Below are positions 11,804-22,389 of a stretch of DNA of 64,000 bases, one piece after another. This stretch comes from Macrostomum hystrix (lineage: Eukaryota > Platyhelminthes > Macrostomidae). The first letter of the stretch is position 1; each line of letters begins with the position of its first letter. The DNA lies in the NCBI GenBank assembly GCA_950097015.1, contig CATNEN010000001.1, positions 26,496,001 to 26,560,000 on the forward strand, in the 5' to 3' direction. Both the position numbers and the translations under genes were made by a program. The notes beneath the pieces were generated by a model, which did not search any database, was not told the DNA's origin, and saw nothing but the letters and a program-made list of their open reading frames with translations.

Positions 11804-12613
11804 TGTGACAGTGTATATACGTTTTATCATTGCTCTTATTATAAAAAAGTAAAAATATAAAAAAATCAAAAACGCGCCAAAAATAAATATTTTGTTTATA
11901 TTCGTACCGTAATAAAAGTAATACTGTGTGTAAATAATTTTGTTTTAATTTGCATATTGTAAATAATATTATGTAAAATGTTTCCGTTCAAACAAAAGTT
12001 AATTTCTCTCACTATAAATAGCCGCGATTTTTACTAGGAAAAATATATCCGTTTTCGTTTCCATTTTCGTTTCGGTTCGTTGCGTGTCTAAAGTGCTCTG
12101 AAGTGTTTTCAAGAGTTTGTTGAAGTTTTCGAAGTGTTTCAAGAGTGTTTAAAGAGTGAAGTTGAAGTTAAAGGAGTTTTTAGTGTGTTTAGAAGTAGAG
12201 TTTCTAAGTGTGTTAAAAAGCAAATTCCGAACTTTAAAGTGTTGCATTGTGTTATTCATTTTAAGAAAAGATAGCAGTGAGAAATATAGTCAGAATTATA
12301 CTCAGAAATTATACTAAGAATATTACAGAAGGGAAACTGCTAAACTCTAATCTCGGGGACGCCTAATCGGCTGGAAACGTGTACAGTTGCCTAATTACCG
12401 CTCGTGCATATATAAACGCTACCATTTGAGAAGCTAAAACGGCCCTTTTGAGGACAGCCAGTTAAAATATCTATTAATTTGAGTCAACTGCAGTGGAATT
12501 AATAAATAGCCCTACGACAACTTTGGTGACAACGGTGAGATAGTTAATTTCCACCTGTACAACTTTGGTGGCATTCAATAAGAGTTAAGTATTGAGAAGT
12601 AAGCCCTAGAACA
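11804..12613 (+). mobile_element. Solo-LTR-like insertion in unit 2 (810 bp, 4-bp target duplication)
   Basis: Compared with unit 1 (empty site CTAG at 1635-1638), unit 2 carries 810 extra bases flanked by CTAG on both sides (11800-11803 and 12614-12617). The insert begins TGTGAC and ends GAACA, the TG...CA ends of an LTR. Inside are TATAAATA (12013-12020) and AATAAA (12501-12506). ACAACTTTGGTG occurs twice near 12518-12570, which may be a primer-site-like remnant. No coding sequence. It inserted after the segmental duplication. Confidence 0.7.
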
Positions 12614-13209
12614 CTAGTTTACAATATTAGATCTCGCTTCTCTGCGACTACTGGTTTGAGTACAGAAAAATTCAACTCAGGAACGAAATCTCAACTCGCG
12701 ATAGCTCGAGCAAAGCTGTGAGCCATTTCTCTCGACTTAACTAAGGTATTTAACGGTTAAAAGCTGAGAATTGTGTCAAGCCAAACACGCGCGCACACAC
12801 AATAGCTAAGGGCTACTGCATGCATCCAATGATTGGATAGAGGTGCTGCAGATAATTACTTTGCTTCTTGCAAATATACGAAATACCATACTGCGATGTA
12901 AAAGTATCTCAGCAAATGCCCGTTCTAGGTCTAGCTTGATTACATCAGCCTGTGTTCGATGCACTTTGTTTTAATTCGAACAACAATTACACAAAAAACA
13001 AATGCTGCAGTGACTCGCACTTCGCACTCGACAATACTTCCTTGAGATGCGCCCGATAAAAAAGGCACAAAAATGCCTGACACTTTCGATACGACACAAT
13101 TGAAAAAATCGGTACGTAGATTAAATTATTAATGCTCCCCACTCGACAACTTAGGCAACCATTTTGATGTACAGTATGGTGTACATTCATGCTACATTTG
13201 ATGTACATT

Positions 13210-15600
13210 TACGCTACCGTCTCGATAAGTCATGTTTTCCTATCGATAACTCATGCTTTCCCCCTCAATAATTCGTGCTTCCCTCTCGACAGTTCATGCT
13301 TCTGACAATAAGTCATGCTACCCCTCCGATAAATCATGCTAGCCTCTTTAATTAATCATTCTGTAGTCTGAGAAACATTAACCCTGAAAGAATTATGCTA
13401 TTACCTGAAAATCTCATCCAATCTCATCAAGAAATCAAGACATTCCCTAGATATCTAATGCCTTTCTGCACAAATTCAATGCAATGCGCAAGATATATCA
13501 TGCTGCTATCCATTTATATCTAGCGCTGTGTGACGTTGTCACTTAGCGTGCGCATTCCCCCGTTCAATGTTCCACTGCACTTCCGTGTATAGTTGTATAT
13601 TTTGCTAGTTTTTCACTCTAAAGTTCTAATAATTAAAGTTTTTCTCTTTCTACTGTAAGTAAACGCCAACGAAGATCGCGCTGTCCCCAACTTGGTTTTG
13701 CTAGTGTCTCGATATTATTTACCCCAGCCAATGAGCGTGCGAGCTCTGTCGGGCTAGAATTATCGATCGCCCTGTTTTTTAGACTGTCTAGCTTATTTCT
13801 TGGAGATCGGGGCCACCTTCCGTCACTCCCCCCTTCCGCCGCTACCCACCTTCCCTCGCTCTCACCACTTCCGCCGCTCCACTCCTTAGCGTAGGGAGTT
13901 TGCCTACGCTAGTTTGCCGGCATTTCTTTGTGTCCTGAACCCATTGTGCCACGCCACCTAGCCTTCTAGTCTCAGTAGTGCACCGCCATACGATGACGCC
14001 ACGCCCTAGCCACCGGCAACTCAGTCTCTATCATACTTACTTCATAATTGTTGCCCGCCGCGGTGCAAGAAGGGATTCAACCCTACGTGAAGACCCTGTT
14101 CTATTGTTGCCATTGTTGCTATATGTCGCTAATACCGAGCGAGCCTGTATGTACACCTATATCCTCTACGTCGCCAATAATAATACTCGTCATCATCTAC
14201 TACAACCGTCATTGCCCGAGTGCTACTGCTAGACAAATATTCGCCGTGTTTGTCGTTATTTATTCCACCTGGGTCCACACCGAGAGCGTCACATTATTTC
14301 TTCGATAATTAGCTTTTACCATTTCGATAAATAATGTTACCCCCTCCATTATTTTTGCCAGCCACTTGATAAATTATTCTACCCCATTGATTATTTATAC
14401 TCCACCTTGATAATTTATGCTTTCCTCATGATAAATTTTGTTTACCTCTCGATAATTCATTCTCTCCCTCGATAATTCATGCTTCCCTGTTAATCTATCT
14501 ACTGATTAGCTACTATCATATCCTTTCTATGGATAATTAATGCTTCCTTCTTGATAGTAAATGTTTCCTCCTGGATAAATTATGCTTCCACATCGATTAT
14601 TAATGCTATCTTTTGGAAATCTCATGCTTTCCCCGAGAAATGTCATGCTTATCTTGCTAAACTAAAAACGATACAATTGAAAAAGCTAAACGCTAATATT
14701 GCTGTGGTTTAAATGTTGTCTTATATTTCTAAATCTAATTACGCTTGCAGCAACGTGCGAAAAATCTGTCCTTAGTTTTATACTGAATAACGCCTTTTTA
14801 CCGAAAGACTATTTTTTCACTATTTTAATACTCGTACCCAAAAGAGCTGAATAAAAATGTAAATAGAAAACAGTTACTGATAATTATGCATAACAATAAT
14901 TAGCTACCCCTTGATAGATCATACTACCCCTCAATAATTCCTGCTAGTGTTGTAGTGCTGCTTTTTAATAGCACTTCCCTAGTAATTTAACTTCCTCTAT
15001 TAGTAATGCATAATGCAAGTGGTTGGCTTAACTGTTGTAGTGCTGCTTTTTAATAGCACTTCCCTAGTAATTTAACTTCCTCTATTAGTAATGCATAATG
15101 CAAGTGGTTGGCTTAACCTCCTTATTTATTGTTTTCAGTCACTTAAAGTGACCTGTACAATCATTATGCCGCACCCCTGTTGGGTGGATTGATTCAAACT
15201 ACTGAGATTTTGGGTAGCGTGGCTTTCAACACGATAGATCTGGCCTTCTGCCAGTAATGTTCTAGATACTAAATCTAGGTAATTTTGGAGACACTGCTCT
15301 CAGGTGTTTCAGACAATTTAGTCAGATATTTCGGGCTCTCTGGCCAGTCTGTACTCGGGCTTCTCCCGGATCGGTTTTAACGGTTTCCACTCACTTAGAA
15401 ATAAGTAAGGCTTTTGAGTATGCTCACAAAGAGACTGAACTATTTAAGCTTCAATTTAATGGCAGACCAACGGTTAGCTTCCTGTATGAAAACCCCTCTG
15501 TATTTATACCAAAAATAAATCCTATCGAATATTCCCAGTATATTTCAGTGGAGTAAAACAAAGTTTATGTATAGATATTTCGTATAGTATTATGTTATCC
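13210..15600. repeat. Spacer block with degenerate ~27-base AT repeats, unit 2
   Basis: Counterpart of the 2.8-4.6 kb block, preceded by more copies of the GATAATTCATGC-type motif (about 13210-13520). An ~85-base segment containing GTGCTGC...AGCAC is duplicated in tandem near 14945-15117 in this unit only. No gene recognised. Confidence 0.5.
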
Positions 15601-16207
15601 TAGAAATCTCATGCAATGTACATTAAGTTAGCACATTAAGTTAGCCATATATTAACGCACGTAGGGTGCTACAAGTAGTGACGCAATCCTATTCAATTGA
15701 GAGCATCCGCCCTGTTCTGTGCTACTAACGCACGCACGGGCGAGAAAAAGCACAGATGCAATCTAATAAAGCTGACAGTGTCCGGCCCTATTCTACAGAA
15801 AAAACAGGGTCTATTGTATTCTGGATCTATTCTAACAGAAAATGACTGCTTTTTCGAACATTAAATGCCTTTAAAATTAGCAAATAATTCGAAAAACGTG
15901 TACCATCTCGTTAAGAAGGCAAATATTTTAGAGAAAGAATCGCGAAAATCGGACAACGCTTTTGCTAGAACAACGACAAGACCACATTTTACATTGAGTG
16001 AATGGACACACACACTTTTAGCATAATAGAAGATAGAGAGTACAACATCCCTCCCAATAGCTCGTATTGGTTAACGACTGAGGAATAGAGAATGATTAAA
16101 ATAAGCATTTTGTTTCCATGCATGCGAAGCTCACAAAAGGTAACGTAGTTTGGCACGGGACACAAACTTAAATGCAGTAGGTAAGTCAGATTGTCACAGT
16201 CAAGTCC

Positions 16208-17060
16208 TTGTTAGCGGTTCGCTTTACTTTGACACCGCGGATGCTGCCATCGACTGGCGTTCCGAACATCAGATCGGCGGCGGAGGTTCCAGTGACGGTG
16301 TGTGGCGTGTTGCTGTACACGGCGAGTCACTCTCGCAGCGCAGCTCGCCAATCAGTTTCTTGGGCTTCAGAAATGCAGAGCAGCTTGCTGAGGGGCCGAT
16401 TTAGTTGCTCTGTAATGCCATTTAATTTGCCGTGGTATCGTCTGATGCGTAGATGGCTAATCCTGAGACTTTTGACAAAGCTGTTCAACACCTTTGATGC
16501 AAACAGTGGGCTGTTGTCGGATACAACCTGTCTAGCGGTTCCGAACGTTCCGAAGATCTGCTGCAGTTTTTTGATAGTGGCTTCTGCTGTCATTGATTTC
16601 CTGGCACAAAGAATGGGTAGCGTTAGAAATGTTCGACAACTACCATGAAGTGCCGGCTGTTAGTTGGCGCGAGGAAGTCAAACCCGACGGTCTCTGGCGC
16701 TGAGTCTGGCGCAGGAGCTTTTTCATGACTTGCAGACTTTGCCTTCAGCCGCATCGAAGTTTCTGTGCCCAATTCACCGCATCGATAGCATGGCATCGGT
16801 CTGTCATGCTGCTCGCTCCCTGCTCGAAGCAGATGATTGATGAAATCCTTGCGGCTTGTTCCGCATGGCTGTTGACTGATAGCTGGCAGCTTCAAAGGCT
16901 CGGGTCAGCTGAAGGGCTTGCTGGAGGCCGATGCAATTTTCTTTAGTGCTATTGTTTTATGCAACGTAAGGCAGGGACCACTGAGGAAATCGCCAGGGGA
17001 AAAAGCGTCCGAAATCTCACATTTTCTCGCACCCATTGCCGATCAAAATATTTCCTTCAC
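16208..17060 (-). pseudogene. Ty3/gypsy gag-integrase relic, unit 2
   Basis: Minus-strand counterpart of the relic at 5418. It has the integrase motifs VGFDFL, VSDN and NGITEQLNR, preceded by a gag-like stretch with a zinc-knuckle start (CYRCGE, near 16780). Gag therefore sits directly next to integrase, so protease, reverse transcriptase and RNase H are deleted. The same stop after VVEHF is present. Long dead. Confidence 0.7.
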
Positions 17061-17789
17061 CTGCTACAGATAGGTTAATATCAACGAAATGTCAAGATAC
17101 GAGCGAAGGACAAAGTTGAGTTACGAGTTACATAATTGACTGCTCATATATAGAAGTTAGCACATTAAAACGTATTTAGAACTAATCTACAAGTATTTAA
17201 CTGCATATTATTTATACACGGTTTTGAGGTCCTTAATAAAACAAAAAACTATTCTGTTATACTGCCAAACATGGAAAAACGAAGGTTAAGCGTCTAAAAA
17301 TGTCCTGTTTGTTTCTAGATCAGAGATACTTGGCAGAATGTGATTTGTACAAAGTTAAAATCTGTTTCTTTACACGAAAACGTTACAAAACCAGAGTGAT
17401 GCAGAACCGAGATTGAAACGCGAAATATTTCATATTTCCGTTTAACAATTCTTCTAGCTTGCTTATATGGTTTTTCGATTTCAATTTTTTCAGTTTTACT
17501 TCACTAGCTTCTGCGCCATAAAATTTATTATTCTACCAGTATGACTCATGTAAACGAAAAAGTATTGTTAAGAACTGAACTGAATATTGCTTGTACTCTC
17601 TTGCTAGCAATTAGACTTTTCTTTTCTGCGTGGCCACTAAGTGACAACCAGGCATCTATTGGATAATTATCTGCATTGGATAATATTGGAAAATTACCTA
17701 TTGCAGCTGCCGAAGACCGCGTACAACGTTCCAGCCCCCAGAACCTGCCGTCTATTGCCAGCACGATCGCCATAGTCCCGAGGAGAGGT

Positions 17790-18570
17790 CCCCGCGGCGT
17801 GTGCCGATCGCCATTATCCTGAATAAAGGCAAGACATCCGATGAGATTGGCTTCTTCTGGTCGATTGCCCTGAACTCAAGGCTGGTTTGGTCCAAGCGTG
17901 GCTCTATGGGTGGACCGAGTTCCAGCAACTGCTGCACACCTTTTACTTTTTACTTAATTGCAGGGGGCCTGGGGCACTTGACGCACAAGCGCAGGAACGA
18001 CTAGGCGGGAGTCGCCCATCGCGCCATCTGGACCCCTGGACACATGCACCTCACACACAACCGCAAGCCAAGCGGGGAAGGGGGCGGCAGCCGGAGTGCC
18101 TCTATCTCACCCAAGGCCCGCACACGCACAGAGCAGATCAAACCAGGGAGGACAAACAAACGGTGGCCGTCTTGTTTGAGTTCCGTAGACTGTATAGAAT
18201 CAGGGCCTGTTGCACATCCTGCACGCCGCCTGGATCCGGCCGCGGGCGTTCGCTGGCAAACAAGCCTCTTGGCTGACCGACGAGCTGCTGTCAAGGCGCA
18301 TGGCGCGCTGAGCAGCTGCCGGATCTTTCGCGACGTCCTGCCGCAGTCGCGTTCTCGCCCCACTCCCCTTTGCGCTGAACATCAACGACCTTCCCGGCTG
18401 CTGTCAGAGTACGTGTATTCTAAATGAACGTTGCTTGACGCAGACGATCTCGCCGTCGCGGCGCTTCCTCGGCATCATCCTGGATCACTGAAATCGGGGT
18501 TTCCAGGCCTCTATCGGCGTCAATATTGCACCTGCCTGCGGTTTTTTATACGAGATTGAGGAGAAGGCCG
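17790..18570 (+). pseudogene. LINE reverse-transcriptase relic, unit 2
   Basis: Counterpart of the relic at 7320. It has the finger-region stretch, then SLLADRRAAVKAHGALSS, then the palm region ending just after the ADDLAVA box, where roughly 110 bases present in unit 1 are missing. Frames are broken. Confidence 0.6.
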
Positions 18571-18794
18571 CTTACCTGTTTAATAACTAGCCTAGCTTAC
18601 TAGCCCTGTCTCTTCACCTCCACAAAGAAGTGGGCTAACGTTACAACCTGAGCAGATCTCGGATATCTCCTGCTTTTTCCTGTGGCGAACAGAGCGGTTG
18701 GGCGCTGGCCAGACATCCGTTCTGAGCAGAGAAAGCTTGGGCGAAGCGCTCAGCTGCGCAGCGGGCTGTCTCCCCTCCTAGCCGGCTGCATGGC

Positions 18795-18801
18795 CCGCAC
18801 G

Positions 18802-18853
<52 letters not shown>

Positions 18854-18862
18854 CACAAACAT
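18795..18862. repeat. (CA)n microsatellite
   Basis: Almost pure CA repeat interrupted by three AAAC steps. A shorter version lies at about 8918-8948 in unit 1. Confidence 0.9.
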
Positions 18863-19314
18863 TTTCAAACTCCTTCAGGAAGACCACGATGTCTTTAAAT
18901 GCTTCTAATGCTATTCATAGAACGGTGAGCCTACATTTTCTTATTAGAAAAACAAAAAAGCTTCACTTTAATTTAGTCTTTCACGCTTCTTTTACTGGGA
19001 ATTGCCCGAGTTGGAGCACAGTTAATTCCTGGAATTTAAGAGACAAAAATAAAACAAGCCAAAGTCATTTGACTTGTGATTATTGATTGATTTTTATACC
19101 TCGTTTTGAGAAAAATGTTTTGAGTAAGTTTTTCTGCAGAGTCAGAGAAACGGGCAAAATGTGGCAAGTGGTGTTTTTTTTGTTGAAAAAATTGCCTGCG
19201 AAAGAATTTTGTTTTCGACGAGTCGTATTTAATTCAATTGGTATTTAAAGAAGTGAAACCTTCAGAGCTGGGAATCAAAATCGAAAGAAAGCACTACAGA
19301 GGTGATTTAAGAAA

Positions 19315-21075
19315 ATGAATTTCCTGCAGCTTGTTTTTCGGTTGCTTCTTTTGCTTCCGTTGTTACACGACAATGTTGCTTCTGGCATCCGGATCTGCAA
19401 ATCCTTACATATAACCAGCAAGGGCTATGAGACCCACAGAAATGTTAGTCGCTTGCAGGCGGACTTAACGGCTTTAGTAGCTGGCTGCCAGTATGTTCAC
19501 GGCGACGTGACATTGGACAGAATAGGCTTTAGCGAATTCACAAACAAACAGCTTGGCGATGAAATTCGAGGCATGCAAACTGACTTTCTTGACTCCATTG
19601 TGGAGATCAGAGGAAAACTAGTGATCGAGCAAGTCAACCTTAAGCGCGTCACCTTCCGTAACTTGCGCACCATCCGAGGTTATGCTTTTAATGAATCTAC
19701 TGACTTCCCATTATATTCATTTGTATTATTCTTTTCGCGGTACATGAGGAAGCTGGAATTGCCCAAGCTGACTGCAATCACAAAGAAAAATGTATATCTA
19801 TTGGGGCCAATGCAGTCTAGCTTGTACTGCTACCTGTCCTACAGCATCAACTGGAGAAGCCTGTTTCAAGAACCAGGCCAGCGTTATTTTGATAACATAT
19901 TTTCTGTTATTACAGAAGAAGGCCCAGATCTTTTGAGACGCTGGAGCTCACATGTGATAAGGCATACCTGCAATCGTCTGCTTTCCTGTCACGCCAATTG
20001 TACTCAAACTCCAATTTATAACCAAACTTGCTGGTCCGACGGTGTCGATGGCTGCCAAAGTAATCATCTGTGTCGTAAGCGCAAGTGTAAATTTACGAAC
20101 CTATGCTTCCATAACCCGAACACTGGCCAAGAAGACTGCTGCCACGACGACTGCCTTGGCGGTTGCTCAAACCGGCCCAACGAGTGCTTCGCCTGTCGGA
20201 GAGGAGTATTGTTCAATGGTGTCTGTAGAGAATCCTGTCCGTCGAATACTAGTACCGCTAGTGGCAATGGCACTGGCGTGACTGTTTGGCGACAGATCGG
20301 CAACATCTGCGTAGAGGAGTGCTCACTGCCCTTTGTTGTTAGCTCTGACGGCAGGCGCTGTTTAATCGAGTGTCCATCAGCAGAAGTCCCTATCAAAGGA
20401 GTTTGCACAAAGTGTATTGACAAAATTAGCTCTAAGCCCTGCAAATCGTGCAATGTCTTCTTTAGAATAACAAAAAAATTAGCATACTCATTGAGGACTG
20501 AGCAGTGTTCGATTTGGAGGGCCGATTCTTCTGATCTAGTCGTGTATGTTGATTGGTTAAGTAGCTTAGATAACCTGAAAGTATTGGAGAATTTAGAGTA
20601 CTTTTACGGCAATTTAATAATTCGGACATATGATATATACGAGCCGTACTTACTAGACAATCTCCGATTCCTACGTAATATCAAACTCGTCACGGACTCC
20701 TTTAAGATTTTCTCGCTCAAGACGAGATACCTCGGACTAGCTAGCTTGGAATATACTGCTGACCTTCTGCTTAGGAATATTAGTGATCTTTGCAGAGCCT
20801 GGTATCCTAGCAATCGAATCCGAGAAATCCAGGAAGTCACTAAAGAATTTCAAATTACAGTAGAAAACCTGAGCTTTGATGACAGCAGCGAGATTTGCCG
20901 GAACGCTACCTGCGATGCTCAGTGCCAGGACGAATGCTGGGGACCCGGCCCAGACATGTGCGTGGCGTGTCGGAACTTCAAAGTGAACGACCGCTGCTAT
21001 GCCACCTGTGCGGAGTCGGGCAGGATTGAAGTAAATGGGAATTGTGAACTGCCTGTGCCACAGCTAATCGGCTAA
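19315..21075 (+). CDS. Secreted truncated EGFR-type ectodomain protein, copy 3 (586 aa)
   Basis: Same architecture as the copy at 9334: signal peptide, L1, furin-like CR1, L2, partial CR2, then the same TAA followed by the in-frame CR2 relic CDEGCNGPGRDQC. Residues 1-381 are identical in protein to copy 2, and I see a single silent base difference over that stretch. L2 (nucleotides 20458-20790) differs strongly and is four codons longer. CR2 is again nearly identical (two or three substitutions). About 330 bases of upstream flank are conserved with copy 2, but with scattered mismatches and small indels. AATAAA is at 21391-21396. A secreted ligand- or receptor-binding protein is inferred; no transmembrane or kinase part exists within at least 1 kb downstream. 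Confidence 0.85.
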   Translation: MNFLQLVFRLLLLLPLLHDNVASGIRICKSLHITSKGYETHRNVSRLQADLTALVAGCQYVHGDVTLDRIGFSEFTNKQLGDEIRGMQTDFLDSIVEIRGKLVIEQVNLKRVTFRNLRTIRGYAFNESTDFPLYSFVLFFSRYMRKLELPKLTAITKKNVYLLGPMQSSLYCYLSYSINWRSLFQEPGQRYFDNIFSVITEEGPDLLRRWSSHVIRHTCNRLLSCHANCTQTPIYNQTCWSDGVDGCQSNHLCRKRKCKFTNLCFHNPNTGQEDCCHDDCLGGCSNRPNECFACRRGVLFNGVCRESCPSNTSTASGNGTGVTVWRQIGNICVEECSLPFVVSSDGRRCLIECPSAEVPIKGVCTKCIDKISSKPCKSCNVFFRITKKLAYSLRTEQCSIWRADSSDLVVYVDWLSSLDNLKVLENLEYFYGNLIIRTYDIYEPYLLDNLRFLRNIKLVTDSFKIFSLKTRYLGLASLEYTADLLLRNISDLCRAWYPSNRIREIQEVTKEFQITVENLSFDDSSEICRNATCDAQCQDECWGPGPDMCVACRNFKVNDRCYATCAESGRIEVNGNCELPVPQLIG

Positions 21076-21390
21076 TGCGATGAAGGCTGCAACGGTCCAG
21101 GGCGTGATCAGTGTGTGAACTGAGAAGTTTCGTTACGAACAAATCAGTGCTTCATTGTAATGAGACTCAATTTGAGCTACTAATAGTAAACCAAGATCCC
21201 TATGAAAATTCTAAGATGAAATTTTGGAACAAGTTTTTGTCTTCAAATAGTCGATTAGCACATGCAGTGGCACACCATCAAGGCAAGCCGTTGTGGCCAT
21301 ATTTGGTCACCTGAGTTTGACGTCGCCATTTGTTGAAGCCAGTCAGGAAAAGACCTTCAGCACTTGAGTGTTTTTAGTTTTCGATACCTA

Positions 21391-21480
21391 AATAAAAATA
21401 GACTCGTACTTCAAAATCAAATACTACTACTCACAGTAGTATTTTTCGTGCATGCACGAGATGCACGCATGCACGTCCTT
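21391..21480 (+). terminator. Poly(A) signal and hairpin, ectodomain copy 3
   Basis: AATAAA at 21391-21396 with the same downstream stem-loop as the other two units. Likely 3' end of the transcript. Confidence 0.5.
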
Positions 21481-21604
21481 CATAAGCTTGTGCATTGCTG
21501 TAGCTGAGTAAATCATTTGCCTATCAAGTATTTAATCAACAAGGTGCTCAGTGACCCGCACTTGTACACAGCAGCAGAGCTGTACGATGTCTACTCGATG
21601 TACT

Positions 21605-21823
21605 TGTAGAGTCTTTGATTTGTGGTCGAAAATATGCTCAACTGAGCGCTGCTCCGCGGGCGACAATATATATATATATATTTTTAATGGATCGATAATT
21701 GGGGTGGGGGTACGACAGGTGAGAGTTGAAAGTGCTGAGTGCGCGCACAAGACGTAAGAGGTATTGATTGGCTGGAGCAAGCTGACGCAATGCGGGGCGA
21801 AGTACAAGTACGCAAGTCTTACA
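21605..21823. mobile_element. Short solo-LTR-like insertion in unit 3 (219 bp, 5-bp target duplication)
   Basis: Units 1 and 2 read straight through GTACT (1440-1444; 11614-11618). Unit 3 has 219 extra bases starting TGTAG and ending TTACA, with GTACT repeated on both sides (21600-21604 and 21824-21828). A (TA)n tract lies inside. TG...CA ends plus a 5-bp duplication fit a small solo LTR. No coding sequence. Confidence 0.6.
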
Positions 21824-22389
21824 GTACTCAAATTAAAGTAGGCGTTGAGTTGAAAAGTCAACGTTTTGTGAAGAGCCTACACAAGTACCCTTGCTGCTCT
21901 TATTATATCCAGTTTAGTGTTGCTATCGGCATGCGTTACTGGGGTTATTTTACGGAGCGTCACTTCTAGGCACTACAGACTCAAGGATAGGTCTGGCTTG
22001 ATTACACCAGCCTGTGTTCAAAGCACTTTGAATTCAACGACGCCGTAACAACAGTTTTACAGCTGCAGCTTTCGCCATCCTGCACACTCAACAGTATTGA
22101 GAACACTTCCTTGAGATATGCCCGACAAAAAAGTGCACAAAAATGCCAGACACAATAGAATAGAAAATATAAATAAAATACAATAGAAAAAGAAACGATA
22201 CGTAGATAACATTCAGAAATCATGTGGTTCCCTGAATTGCCTTTATTTACAGAAATGATGCACGCACAAAGTTTTAATTATTGATTATGCCCACAGATAC
22301 TACTCGTATATTAACATTTATCACGGTTAATATAGTATCTGTGATTATGCCATGCAAACAGCAAATGAAGTAATTGCTCCAATTTTTAG

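Larger units (their letters stand above)
1..22230. repeat. Tandem ~10-kb segmental duplication (two and a half units)
   Basis: Unit 2 runs 9334-19314 (9,981 bases from start codon to start codon). Unit 1 is its left neighbour, truncated by the window. Unit 3 begins at 19315 and loses similarity near 22.2 kb. Collinear landmarks are: ectodomain gene, AATAAA plus hairpin, a GC-rich block with degenerate AT repeats (2.89-4.59 and 13.80-15.59 kb), gypsy relic, LINE relic, and a CA microsatellite. Paired segments differ by point changes and by indels such as an extra 85-base tandem duplication at about 14.95-15.12 kb in unit 2 only. Both gypsy copies share the same nonsense codon, so that element was dead before duplication. 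Confidence 0.85.
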
